Positions 45,777 through 57,700 are shown, counted from the stretch's first letter. The stretch is DNA of 64,000 nucleotides from Mesostigma viride (GCA_009746045.1 RPFO01000065.1:996211-1060210); one strand, 5' to 3'. Translations and numbers: made by a program. The notes: generated by a model not told the origin, from the letters alone.

Positions 45777-46577
45777 CTAATAGCCCTGCTGCACCGCAAA
45801 ATCAGCCCGCGTACGGCGGAGCATGATGTCAGCCATGGCCCGAGTCAGCGCCACCGACAAGCGCTGACGCCAATATGACGTCCAGGTCCGCGCCGACCAT
45901 GGGGCCCGCTGGCCCTCCAGGTCCAGCCGGTCCTCCCGGAGCCGGCAACACTCCTTGAAGAAGGCGGAGGTCAGGGGCCCCATGGCCCCAAACTCCTCCA
46001 GGACAAAGGGCACCACACGATGGTGCCCGACGTCGCCGTAGGCCAGGAGCTTGGCCCGCTCCGCCCGGTCCGCCGTGTAACCTGCCGTGAGGGAGGCCCC
46101 AGCCACGTGGCTAAGAGCCAAGGGCCGCGCCACCGAAACGTCAATAAGCAGATGCCGGCCACCCCCCTCAAAGTCCAGCACCACGATGTCAGGCCGGTGG
46201 TTGGGGGAATAGAAGGCAGCGCCATCCGCATCCTCGGACCGGATGTTCGCGTGGGGGAAAACCGACCGGATCATGGCGAGCACCACCGTCAGGAGGACAG
46301 TGTGCAAATACAAATACCAATTCTGATTCTGTTGGCCCCCCATGCAGGCAAGGTAGTGAGTCCCCGTGGGATCCAGCGGCTGCCCACAGCTACCACAAGG
46401 CCGCCCGGCCGGAACAAGAGGCTGCGGGGCAAATAGCTGGTGCCGGAGCGCCACCGAGTAGTGGCTGGGAGCCAAGGCGAATGGGGGGGCCATGGGAAGA
46501 GCACGAAGCCGCATATGCTTGCAGCCCCGGGGGCCCTTACTCCCGACGGTCGCGGCGGACGCGGGCGCGCCCCGCAT
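45777..46577 (-). CDS. endonuclease-like C-terminal domain of a non-LTR-type element (CCHC + PD-(D/E)XK)
   Basis: The 266-codon ORF has CGSCGQPLDPTGTHYLAC (a CX2CX9HX3C zinc pattern), followed about 60 residues on by HRPDIVVLDFEGGGRHLLID followed by VSV. The order zinc motif, RPD, then LLIDV is that of restriction-like endonuclease domains at the C-terminus of R2-type and related non-LTR retrotransposons. It is intact over its length and ends at a TAA... stop, but no reverse transcriptase is attached upstream. It may be a captured fragment. Alternative: another PD-(D/E)XK transposon protein. Confidence 0.5.
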   Translation of the reverse strand: MRGAPASAATVGSKGPRGCKHMRLRALPMAPPFALAPSHYSVALRHQLFAPQPLVPAGRPCGSCGQPLDPTGTHYLACMGGQQNQNWYLYLHTVLLTVVLAMIRSVFPHANIRSEDADGAAFYSPNHRPDIVVLDFEGGGRHLLIDVSVARPLALSHVAGASLTAGYTADRAERAKLLAYGDVGHHRVVPFVLEEFGAMGPLTSAFFKECCRLREDRLDLEGQRAPWSARTWTSYWRQRLSVALTRAMADIMLRRTRADFAVQQGY

Positions 46578-47744
46578 GCACGGTTACTCGAGCCCAGGAG
46601 TGCCCTGACCCAGCTAGGCGTCGACTCAATGCCGGGGTAGCCAATTGGTTGGCTACCGACAATTCAACAAGGTGCTGTACATCTGTTTGCCGGCCGACCA
46701 CGATTCAGTACAGGCTCCGCCCTGCCTGATCGCCCAGTCGCATCGGGGTTGCAACAGCCTCCACGCACCGTGCCGTCTCCATGCACCGTGTCGCAATGGT
46801 GAAATTAATCACGTACGGGTGCACGAGAAGCGAGGCGCGTCCCTCATGCGCCAGGAAGTCAGGGAGCCGTGACTCATAGCCGCCAGCCGGAAGACTCCCT
46901 ATAATAATACTTGGCCGCGTGCCATGGGACTAGCTCCGCGTCCGTTGGTCACGCGGGACGCGACGTGCAGTCAGGCCGTAGTCTGGGGTCACTGGCACTC
47001 GCTGCCGAATCCGGCATCCCACGCGGAGATGCCTCGGTACGGACGCCTTAGTAGTAGAATCATCAAGCATCCGGTGAGCCCATGTCCAAAAAGGCCAGGA
47101 CCATGTGCACATGCGGTGCTGAGTGCCTGACGTGGTCCTCTTCGGGACGACCCGTTCAAGCCCACCGCCAACTGCAGATTATCCCATAGAGAATATATCA
47201 TGGAGAAAATATATTATATAGAAAATAGAGAATATCGAAAATATCCGCACGCTGGCGCATCGATCCCTGGCATGGCAGTAGAAGGGTCGTCGGATCCACG
47301 CGCGGCTGCGCATCGATCCCTGGCATGGCAGTAGAAGGGTCGTCGGATCCACGCGCGGCTGCGCGGTGGATTCCTACATAGATGGCCGGCTCGATCCAAC
47401 GCCGAACCGTGCCGATCATACAGGAGCTAGATATAGTTAAGAAGAGTATGGTATCATAAGGAAGTGTAGTGGACCAGTACAAGTACTTAGTATATAAAAG
47501 GTAGGTATAGTAAAGAAGTATATGGTATTATTAGTAGCCATCTGGTTTCATACGCTCTGCGACCCCTCCCCTTCCCCCGGGGACGACGCGTCCACGCGAT
47601 CGTCCAATTACTGCCAAGGAGTCAAGGATGCTGGACCGCCGGGCGCTCGTGTGTAATGCGATATGCCCTATACTCGCCGTCAGGGCACCAAAAGGAACCA
47701 TCGGGAAAACAAACTACTCGCCGGCGCACGCGAATGTCCACATC
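46578..47744. other. internal region of LTR element with tandem duplication
   Basis: No recognised domain. A unit of about 61 bp with GCGCATCGATCCCTGGCATG is duplicated at about 47245-47365. AT-rich stretches occur near 47190-47240 and 47400-47530. Confidence 0.5.
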
Positions 47745-48001
47745 CAGCGCGTCCAAAGTCGAGCCCAATGATGATGTCCGCTGCGCCCAGCGGTGCGATG
47801 GTCGCAGCCAGGTCGAACGGGGTGCCTTGCAGCACACCTGTGATATCTGCCAGACCGGCGATTGGTGTTGGCGACCATCCGAGTGGGTCAGATGCACGGC
47901 CGTCCGGTGTGGGGGCTGGGCGTCAGGCCCAGCCGGCGCACCAGTGCCGCGTTGATGAAGGACGTGGAAGCGCCTGTGACGACCAAAAACTTGACATCCA
48001 T
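47745..48001 (-). pseudogene. retropepsin-like protease remnant
   Basis: The frame from 48001 reads MDVKFLVVTGASTSFINAAL, then stops at TGA. A second frame carries ITGVLQGTPFDLAATIAPLG and ADIIIGLDFG. The (D)TGAS active-site segment and the DIIIGLDF flap/C-terminal motif identify a retroviral-type aspartic protease. The catalytic Asp is Val here (GTC), and the frame is broken. Confidence 0.65.
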
Positions 48002-48184
48002 GACGGTTGGTTGGCCGTGTCTGAATATATTATTACAATCTCATATATAAAATATCCCATTACCGCCAACGGTACCCTATATAAAACCACTAGTGCTAGA
48101 CGCCTAATAGTAATTTCCCATTACCGCCAACGGCGTCTATGCATGGGGTCAGTGTATGATTCCAAACACCCCCCTTACTGCTGA

Positions 48185-48300
48185 TAGCATGATAACAGGG
48201 TGACCTGCTACTGGGCAGGACCAATGCACCCTTCGTACTACTGACATCATGATAACAGGGTGACCTGCTACTGTGCAGGACCAATGCACCCTTGGTATTT
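48185..48300. repeat. 60-bp tandem duplication in LTR element
   Basis: Two near-identical units containing ATGATAACAGGGTGACCTGC and GGACCAATGCACCCTT. Confidence 0.8.
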
Positions 48301-48447
48301 GGTACAGATGTGGGGCAAAACAGACACCCCCCCCTTTGCCCTACACAGGTGGGCATTCTCAGAATGGCTAAGGTGGCCAGCCACTAGGACTGGAAAAGCG
48401 CACCGGAGTGAACATATTATAAAAATATAATTATTACTTAAATATAC

Positions 48448-50216
48448 TTATATAATATATATTATAGTATACTTCCCAGCGGCAAACTCGTAACCGGCCA
48501 CTGCTGGTGACTCAAAGGTCGCACGCTGTCCGGAGGCTAGTCGATGAGCCTCGATCTCATTGACCGCGCGCAGCACGCCCTTGGTAGAACTCATCGCTGG
48601 CGGCCGCGGCTGCTGGTGCTGAGTCGTGAACTGCCGGGCCTGCTGGCGCCCGCTCGTCCGCGTTGCGGGGCTTGTCCCTTGGGCCGGAGGAGTCCGGGCG
48701 ACTGCCGAACGCCGGGCCTGAAAACCTGGGCTCGGTCTCCCCCGTGCCACGTCCAGCATGCCTGCTACGGAGTTTGGGGCAGTCGCGCCTGAGGTGACCC
48801 ACCTCAAAGCACATGAAGCAACGGGCTTTACTCGCGTCGATGGCGTTGAGGCCATGGTCAGCGTTCCCGTCCTCCAGGTCATCGGGGAGTCCTCGTTCCC
48901 CTCGCCGTCGTGCGGGGGACCTGATCGGAAGAAACGACGCACCAATGGTGCGCGCCCGCGAGCCACGACGTCGGCCACCTGCAGAAGATACCTCTGGATA
49001 TTCAAGATGTCCCACTCCTCCCAAGGGACCTCAGCATAGTGCTTCAGTACCTCATCCTGCAGCTCGGGACTGAGTGCCTCAATGAACCGGATCTTGTACT
49101 CATACCAGGTCATGTCTGTCAGGTAGGCGGCGCTGGACTCAAACTTGGAGAGAAACTCGCGGTACGGGGTGGTTCCCTGGCGCAGCTTGCCGAATGCGAG
49201 TCGCTCGTGGATAACAGCATCTGGGGGCACCAGCTTGCGGCGCACCCGATCCATCAGCTCCTCTACGGTTTGCGGGTACGACTGGGATGCGATGCTCTCA
49301 CAATTCAGGATGCTCACCACCGAGGGGTCCATGCAGGTGTTAACCACGTGCGGGATCAGATCACAAGTGGCCAGCTGCCAGCTGTGGTGATTGCGCCAGA
49401 TGGTATACTGCTGTTGCCACATGCGTCCCCATTCGTCTACCTCGCGCGGTTTCATGTCTGCGTGCAGCTTGGGTACATTCTTGAAATTGGGCATCGGTGG
49501 GGCCTTTACCGCGTTGGTGATGGGCCCACCGACGTCTACGTAGGAGATGGAGCCGAAGGCGGGGGGCTGCGACCGGGGGAGAGATCCGGACCTGGACGGC
49601 GTACCATGAGTCCGCCGCACCTGTACTGATGAGGGATGTTCGTACCCCGGGTCATCCAAGGCCACCCTGCTGAAATTAAGGTTGCCGACAGGCGCAGGCG
49701 ATGGGACCACGCTGCTGTCAAACACCCGTGGACGCTGCGGTTGAGGTACCGGACGCTGGACGGGCGAATGAGTCTCCTCGCCTCGGGCAGTGACACTGCT
49801 TCTGTCATCCCCTGGCCTGGCCCGTGGTCTATGAGTACCAACAGGTGGGCCCTGCGTAACTGGTTCCTCGTCAACCTCGCCAGTCCCCTCCAGATCGTCG
49901 AACTCGCCATCTGCCCCTGGAATCTCCCCATCCTCATCCGAATTCCATAGCGCCGTGGGTAACAGGGAGGTGCTGCCGAAGGACACTCTGCGTCTGCCCC
50001 GGTGGGTGGGGCCCGGCGGAGGTCCCTGGGGACGCCCCCGCCCCGCCCAAGGATGCGATGGCCGCCCTGTAGCTGGCTGCTGATAACGGTAGGGCAGGGT
50101 ATCTTCATTCTCGTCTCCCTGCTGCTCAGGCTCATGGGGTAGCCACTGTAGTCTCGTCTGAGGTTGTTGTTGCCGCGGTCGGGGCTGCTGTTGTTGCCGT
50201 TGCTGCTGCGGTGACG

Positions 50217-50251
<35 letters not shown>

Positions 50252-50305
50252 TGCTGTCGCTGCTGTTGCTGCTGCTGTTGCTGCTGCTGTTGCTGCTGTC
50301 GCTGC

Positions 50306-50342
<37 letters not shown>

Positions 50343-50604
50343 ACTGGAAACCCTGCTGGAGCATCTCCTGGCTGCGCCCGTCCCCCCCTTGTTCCAACCT
50401 GGAGTCTGGACTGTCATCATCTGATGAATCTCTGCGGCCCTGGTCTCTGGATCGTGGGGAGCCTTCCGCAGGTCTCTCCATGACCTCACCTGTACCTGTC
50501 CCTACTTGGACGTGCGGTGGTACCTCTACCACCTCTATACCTTGCTCGTGGTTGTCTGCCTGTTCTATCTCTCTGTTGACAGGTTCTCTCCGTTTCCGTG
50601 GCAT
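48448..50604 (-). pseudogene. gag: gag of the LTR retrotransposon, with one TAG and one frameshift
   Basis: The frame opens at 50604 (MPRKRREPVNREIEQ), meets an in-frame TAG at 50343-50341, runs through a long Gln tract and stays open to 48448. The core (about 49500-48920) has MKPREVDEWGRMWQQQYTIW and LAFGKLRQGTTPYREFLSKF, then FIEALSPELQDEV, a Ty3/gypsy-type gag pattern. The zinc knuckle CFMCFEVGHLRRDC (CX2CX4HX4C) lies in another frame (49024-48557), so a one-base shift occurred near 48900. It would package RNA if intact. Confidence 0.75.
50220..50345 (-). repeat. CAG/CAA (polyGln) microsatellite in gag
   Basis: About 40 CAG/CAA codons on the minus strand with a few CGA/CGG-type interruptions. 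It starts directly after the in-frame TAG, which is one base away from CAG. Confidence 0.92.
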
Positions 50605-51695
50605 GGTGCTCGTACCGATACCTTACACTGCAGGCAACACCTCCCCAGAAAGAAAGAGAGAGAGGGAGAGAGGGCAACCACGTGCTATAGATCTTATATA
50701 TGTAGGACCTAGTACTATTCCCTAGTAATAATCTCCTCTACTGTCTGCTAGGGCCAATGGTCAACTGAGAGAAGGTAACTGTAACTGCTGTCCCCTCCCC
50801 CTGACTGCTGATCGTGGGTGGCTTGGAGCATTCACGAGTGGTGTGCATCCCCTCAGGCAAGGGCATGTGTTCCCTAACAAACCTATCTGCATCTGTAATG
50901 TTATCAAACCCCTTCCACCTGGCAATAGAGCCCTTATCCTTAATGTATTCCTCCCATGCCCTGTAGGGACGTAATGCATATAGGCTAGCAGAAGCTTGCA
51001 AGAAGGAAAAGGGGAATCCCAGGAATACCTCTAAGTGCAGTGCAGTTACCACATAACGCAACGAGGAAGAAGACGGAATCTAACACAGCACACGCCCCAG
51101 CCTTCCGCGGCAAAGGGCTATACAATAAGCACACGGAGGTAGACACCGTCAACACAGTCGGCAACAGCCAGACGGTATCCACCCCCACGACAGGTCAAAC
51201 AACGAATGGTCGTCATCCGCGACTTCCATTGGCACCAACGACATTCACAACGAACCTATAGAAGCACAACGTATAACAAGAACCCCCTACGCGTGCGGTC
51301 CCGGAGAGAAAGCAAGCGTCTAGAAGGATAAATCTAAACTAGGGGACGTACCATCTTCGATGACGTTCATCCCTCCTGAGCTGGCCGCCACCCGGTGTCG
51401 TTGAAGGCAAGCCCTGGCCGCCACTTGGTGTCGTTGAAAACAGGAGAGCTGAACGCTTTCGTTGACAGCACCTCACCACAGGACTATTGCTAGCCCCGCC
51501 GAGTATCCCGGACTGGCCGCTTGCTGCCTAGGTCGTCGTTGAATCCCTTTACGGGCTGGCCGCCGACCTGTCAGCAATCGTTGAATTCCGGAACCTCTAT
51601 CTACGCCAAGCACCGCCCTGGTTTCCTAATTGGCTTCCCTAACCCTCTCCGCGAGAGTTAGCTGACCTCTCCAGCACATTTCCTCCGATAACCAG
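50605..51695 (-). other. LTR element 5' leader with primer-binding site
   Basis: TGGTTATCGGAGG starts one base inside the 5' LTR (minus strand, about 51694-51682); the initial TGG pairs with a tRNA CCA end. Four imperfect units of CTGGCCGCC...GTCGTTGAA (plus strand) lie at about 51380-51600. No coding is seen. Confidence 0.6.
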
Positions 51696-52363
51696 TGTTA
51701 CGTCCCAGCCCAGACACTCCTAGCCTGAGCTACGTAGCGAAAGATCTACCATGCCGGAATTAGGAAGATTCAAGGTGGCCTAATGCAGATTGCGCTTCAC
51801 GACTGGGGTCGTGAGATATCTGGCACCGCGACTTGATGCCAAGCTAATTAATACACACTTATAATGGCTAGCAATACCAATTACAAATGGATAGTTGCCC
51901 CAGGTTTAATGTGTAGGCGTATTCGCACTTATCATTCATCAAACCAAGAGGACGAGACTCTCGTCCTCGGACCAATTTCACCTAGGTCTGCCACTACGCT
52001 GGCAAGGGGCGCCGACATGGCGCCGACCTTCCAAAGCATGCAGTCCACACAAGATCCTCGGGTCGACATCGACCCTCGCCTACAGAATCCACGCATGAGT
52101 ACAATATCTCAACTAGCTATAAAGTACGCAGCGCGGCGCGACTGCACCGGCCCCTAGAAGATACACGCATACAACAACCTAGGCCCAAAATAACTGGTCC
52201 GAATCACCCAAACTGTCATAGTTCCATACAAAAGTCCTGACCCAGGGACAATTCCCAAATTAAGTCCCGAAATGAGTCCCAAAGTCCTACGGACCATGAC
52301 AACAAGTCAAACTACATAATTTATTCCATTGTTACGTCCGTCCAAAAGGGCCGGGACGTAACA
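51696..52363 (-). repeat. 5' LTR (right copy)
   Basis: 668 bp, TG...CA ended, almost identical to 42625-43292. Confidence 0.95.
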
Positions 52364-53040
52364 CCATAACCTACATGAAATCGTATGAAATTGCTATCGA
52401 TCTGACGAAGCAAACGAAAGAACTAACTAGCTAGCGAGCTTACTGCATGTAAACTGCGCTAAAAAAGGGCCAAAGGCCCACGTTAGCGCACTTGCCGGAG
52501 TCCAACTATTTGATGCATAAAGTGGCATGCAAGCCGGCCAAATGCAATAAAATCCATAATCCATAGCCCAGGCGCCCAAGGAAGGCGCGCCTTCCATGAG
52601 TACGTCGAGGCGACATGCGCAGGCCTGTGAATAGGTTCTTACCGTGAATGCCGGAAATGTAACAAGAACCGAGAAGCTTCGATCGGCACAAATTCGATAA
52701 CACCATGAAGCTAGCTTCATAATCGCTCTTTAGAGCCTATGTAAGTAAGTAAGTAAGTACTTGCGTGTCATTCGCAAAGGCATGCCACGGAGCCTACTAT
52801 GCTAATGTCATTAGAAAAAATGATTACACAAAAGTTTAAACAAATATCGTCTGCATCATTCCCCAACTATTTTAAGCACTAGATCAGTGGGGATGTAATC
52901 CTCATCCGAGCTGTCCTCTACTGTAATGGCAGACGAGGCGGTAGTGTAGCGGCTATCCTCAGGGCCAATAACCTCCACCTGCGGACTTTAGAGCCTACAT
53001 GGCCTCACAACCGCTGCATGCCGTAAACCTGCATTCATTA
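52364..53040. other. right flank of LTR element
   Basis: Starts with the CCATA duplicate. A 97-codon minus ORF (52427-52720) has no recognised domain. A short palindrome GGGCCAAAGGCCC occurs near 52467. Confidence 0.4.
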
Positions 53041-53947
53041 TCCGCAAGAGTAACGCCATCCTGGCTCACCCACCCACCGCCAGCCCTCCTTCTTGACGGC
53101 TCTCGCGCGCCTGTATCGGGACCGCGTCAAACCATGTTGGGCAGCCTGCTTCCCAGCTGCGAGGCTGATGTGGACCACCGCATCTCCCTCGCCTGGCACG
53201 CTTTACGCCAATACCAGGCCCTGTGGCGCATGCAAGCCCCTGGGCAAGATCGAGAAACAGGACCTGTTTAAGGTCCTCGTCCTTCCTGGTCTTACGTATG
53301 GGGCCGAGACGTGGACCCTCACCGCTGACCTGGCCCGCAAGCTGGACGGCGCGGTCACCAACATGCTGCGATCCATTTTCAGAGTATAATACGCTGCTCA
53401 TGTCCAAAATGAGGACCTGTACCTTGGCATGCCATATATCACCAGCACCATTAAGCAGTGGCGCCTGCAGTTAGTAGGGCACCTAGCTCGCACCAACCAG
53501 GTACCTAGACACCTCACTGACGTGGCCCCCCCGCGGGACTGCGCCCAGCTCAGCCTGGCTGGCACCTCCTGACGTGGGCCGGGCCCCGTGATGCTAGACG
53601 CCGCAAGGCCCGCACCTTCAAAGAACAGCTAGTAGAGGAATAGGGGGGCCTAGGCCTCTGGAGCCGTGATTTGGAAGAAGATGATGGACAAGGCCAAGTG
53701 GGCCCATGTCATAGAGGACAACGAGCCCCCCCCCGTGGGGAAGCGCCCGCGTGTGCAAACATACGGGAAGCACGCCAGACAAGTCCCCTAGGGTAGAGTA
53801 GATGTTGATTGATGTTTGTAGATAGCTGTTGTAGATAGAGTGTAGATAGATTAGACCGGTAGGACTGTTTGCACCCATCCATCCATCCATCGGGGTTAAT
53901 GCTCCGAGACTCCCCAACGGGAGCACGAGTCTAATTAATTAATTAAC
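53041..53947 (+). mobile_element. LINE family A 3' fragment
   Basis: Frameshifted reading with [55 protein letters not shown], then [11 protein letters not shown]. The end has (CCAT)3, the CTCCCCAACGGGAG hairpin and (TTAA)n. It is the best preserved of the family A fragments here, but truncated and broken. Confidence 0.82.
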
Positions 53948-54732
53948 GCCATCCTGGACCTCCGTGCCCGTAGCCGTTCGAGAAATTAGCGATATTGCAA
54001 ACCAGGTTGCAAACCGTAAACTTCCCGCCGTGAAATGAATTCATCTACTAATCTTCTGTAAAATTCATGCATATTTTCTATAGCTTTAATTTCCCATGCC
54101 ATTTCGATTAATATATTGCCGAAACGCACGCCGCCATGGCGACCTCCGCTAGGGTTGCGCGCTCCGGGCACACATTATACACGGTACGGATGGTACCACG
54201 ATTTTTTTGGCGCGGAAATTATTTGCGCCGCGCCACGTCCCCTTAATCCAGTATAGCTAAATCAACATTCCATCCAGGGCCAGTTGTTTCAAATGTTTAG
54301 CACGTCAAACATCTTCTAAGAATTTATAACCCATGACAACCAGTAGGTGCCGCATCCTTCAGCGTACATGTTTGTACATGATGGTTTTGAGGAAATACGA
54401 ATAAAATACATAATAGGACGGGATATGGATGCATTTTCACTGGGATATTTACACTAGCTGAGCAATGGACATGACAGCAGCTGGGGGGGGTGGGGGGGCA
54501 GGACTTAATCATTGAACCTGCGGCCTGCCTTGGCACAAAGGTAACGAGAGAGGGGGGCGGGGTGTCCTGTGCGCCCTTCTTGATGTGCATCGAACAGGGA
54601 TGACAGGAACCTACTCAAAAAGTCGGTACCTCGTGACTCTCCCAACAGAGGCACGCGAATAAATGAATGAATGGACATGACACATGAATATACTGCATCC
54701 ACAGCCAAGGTTTCCCACCTATAATAATTAAT
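53948..54732. other. gap downstream of the Ig-repeat gene
   Basis: Holds the 3' UTR of the minus-strand Ig-repeat gene. A minus ORF at 53986-54171 (containing GNILIEMAWEIKAIENMHEF and ending REVYGLQPGLQYR) looks protein-like but is too short to identify. Confidence 0.35.
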
Positions 54733-57700
54733 CTAAATAAGAACCTTCTCCAAAAGCCTGGATGGATAGCATGCATTCAAGGCTGCCGAGCTGGCAAGTG
54801 GCAACCCGTTCTCTGCACACACCAGCACCTCTCTCCGCAGCGCTCGGTTGTAGCACAGTTGACAGGAGGCCCTCAAATCCAGCGCAGACTCCTCTATTCG
54901 CCGGTGGATCCTAAATGTCACCACCAGGTCGCTGGCCAGAATGTTGACAAGGTTGCCCGCCAGGTCGCGGATCATCCCCGTCTCCAGCTGCACGATGGCC
55001 TGGAACGGGTCGGTGGTCCCCACTGCCAGGTTGGGTGCCACCACAAAGTGGTACCGCCACACTGCCTGCGTGCCATTGCTTTCCATCGCATGCCGCGCCA
55101 GCCCCACCAGCGACACCCCTTGCACGCTGATGCTGTCCCGCAAGCTGAACCCCGTCACCTCCTCGTCAAACTCGGCCGTCACCGACAGCATGCGCACGCG
55201 TGCGTCCACGTCCACCGGTGAAGTGGAGGTGAGCCGCGCTACCGGCTTGGTCACATCGTATGTGAACCAGAGCACCTCGCTCGCGGCGTTGCCGTTGCCC
55301 GCCGCGTCCCACGCGACCCCCGAAGGCACGCGTACAGATGCCAGACCCTTGGCGTGAGGCACGAGGACCAGCGCGAGCAGCTGTGGGCCGTACTGCTGCA
55401 GGTTGCGGCCTGCCCCGTTGGAGTAGTCGAGGGTGGTAAGGAACGCGGGCGCAAGCGTGACACTCTCGCTGAACGCCACCGTGACCAGCAGCGGGTAGTT
55501 CTGATGCTGGCCGCTTACTGGGCCCAGCACCACAGTGGGTGGTGTGGCGTCGTAGGCGACGGAGAGGGTGGCAGGGAACACCAAGGGGTTTCCCCCCAGG
55601 TCCGTGACCGACCCCGCCGGCACCTCCAGGGTGACCAGGCCATCCCCCTGGGGCACCAGGTCGACCGTGTAGACCGCTGCGCTGGGCATGCTGGCGACTG
55701 TCATGCTGGCGTAGCTACTGGCATACGCCCCCGTTACGAGGAGACCTGCCAGGCTGATCCCCACCACGTCCTCGCTAAATGTGAGCGTGACCACGATGGG
55801 GGAGACGTTGGTTGGGCTGGCCAAGGTCGCCAGCATAACGGTGGGCGGGGTGGCATCATACTGAAAGACCAGGTGGTTGGAGACGGCGTTCCCATTGCCA
55901 GCATCATCTGTGGCCCCACCTGCGAGCACGTCCACGGAGATAAGGCCCTCAGCTGCGGGCAGCACTTGCACCGTGTACTGGGAGCTGCTTATGCTGGTCA
56001 CCGCGCCCACAGTGCCCCCACCAACCACCACGTCCTCTGGCCCGAACCCAGTCACATCAGCGTTGAAGGTGACCGTTACCGTCACGGGGTTAGCGTTGGT
56101 TATAAGCGACAAGGTGGTCAGTGCGGTGGTCGGGCTGATGGTGTCGTAGACGAAGGTCAGCGGAGCCGCCGCGGAGTTGGCGTTCCCCGCCGCATCCCAT
56201 GCGACACCTGCAGGGACGTTCACGGTGATCAAGCCTTCACCAGATGGCATCACGGCGAATGTGTACACTGCGGCGCTTGTGACGCTAAAGCTGTCCACAG
56301 TCCCCCCACTCAAGAGCACGTCCTCAGGCCCAAAGCCAGTAATAGGATCACTAAAAGTGACTGTAACTAAGATAGGAGCCAAATTGGTTGAGGGCAGAGC
56401 AGTAGTCAGTATGATACAGGGGGGGGATACATCGTAGATGATGACCAGCTGAGTGGCGGGCGTGTTGCCATTTCCCGCTGCATCCGTCACCGCGCCACCC
56501 GCAACGTCCACGGTCAGGGTTCCCTCACCAGATGGCACAACCTCAACCACATACAGCGATCCGCTAACCACGGTGATACTGCCAGCCGAGCCGCCACCCA
56601 CCACCACATCCCCCGCCGTGAAACCAAAGACGACGTCCGTGAATGTCACCGTCACCAGCACAGGGGAAGCATTTGCAATGGAGCCCGCCGTGGTCAGGGA
56701 CACGGCAGGGGCGGTTGTGTCATAGACGATGGCAAGGGGGGTGGCTGCGGTGTTGCCATTGCCCGCCGCATCTGTCACGACATTAGCAGCCACATCCACA
56801 GTGACAAGTCCCTCCCCAGACGGCACCACCTCGACCGTGTACTGCGACCCATCGACCACTGTAATGCTGCCGACAGTGCCGCCCACCACCGTGATATCCC
56901 CAGCTGTAAAGCCAGTGACAGACTCACTGAAGGTTATCGTCACCAGCACAGGCGATGCGTTGGTGGATGGGGATGATGTGGAGATGGACACGGTTGGAGA
57001 TGTTGTGTCATAGGCGATGGCCAGCTGGGGTGCAGCGGTGTTGGCATTGCCGGCCGCATCCAGCGCAATGCCTGCGGGGACATCCACAGTCACAGTGCCC
57101 TCCGCAGATGGAGTCACTTCAAACGTGTATTGTGACCCACTGACAGTGGTAAAACTGCCAGCCGTGCCTCCAGCCACCACCACATCTGCGAGTGCCAAGC
57201 CAGAGACAGCCTCACTGAAAGTCACCGTCACCAGAATGGGCGACACATTGGTTGATGCTGAGGCCGTGGTCAGGGCCACGCTGGGGGCGGTTGTGTCGTA
57301 GACAATGATCAGCTGTGCTGCCGGAGTGTTGCCGTTGCCTGCCGCATCAGTGGCCACATTAGCAGCAACATCCACGGTCAGGGTTCCCTCACCCGATGGC
57401 GTCAACTCCACCACATATTGCGAGCCGCTCACCACCGTAAAGCTGGTCATCGTGCCACCAGCAACCACCACGTCGCCGGCAATCAACCCCAACACGTCCG
57501 AGCTGAAGGTTACCGTCACCAGCACGGGCAATACACTTGTAGAGGGAGAAGCCGTGGTCAACACCACGGCAGGCGCGGTTATGTCGTAAACAACAAACAG
57601 AGGAGGGGCTGCGATGTTGCTATTGCCCGCTGCATCCGTGGCAACACCAGCCGCCACGTCCACGGTAAGAGTTCCCTCCCCGAGGGCACCACCTCCACCA

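Larger units (their letters stand above)
42625..52363 (-). mobile_element. complete LTR retrotransposon, 9.7 kb, gag but no RT/integrase
   Basis: Two 668-bp LTRs begin TGTTACGTCCC and end GGGACGTAACA. The flanks carry the 5-bp duplicate CCATA (42620-42624 and 52364-52368), so this is one insertion. On the minus strand, the 5' LTR (right) is followed by TGGTTATCGGAGG, a primer-binding-site-like sequence. The 3' LTR (left) is preceded by the purine tract GGGGGGAGGAG. Gag lies first, then a protease remnant. No reverse transcriptase, RNase H or integrase could be recognised in the remaining 4.7 kb. It therefore resembles a TR-GAG-type non-autonomous element, probably Ty3/gypsy-derived. Confidence 0.88.

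Noticed and set aside
54440-54456. TGTAA on the minus strand downstream of the Ig-repeat stop as a Volvocales-type poly(A) signal
   Set aside because: A five-base motif about 280 nt downstream is expected by chance, and the other genes here lack it at a sensible distance.
55354-56370. Plus-strand ORFs opposite the Ig-repeat gene (up to 338 codons; more at 57.4-63.5 kb)
   Set aside because: Antisense shadows of a GC-rich repetitive coding sequence; they repeat with the same 288-bp period.
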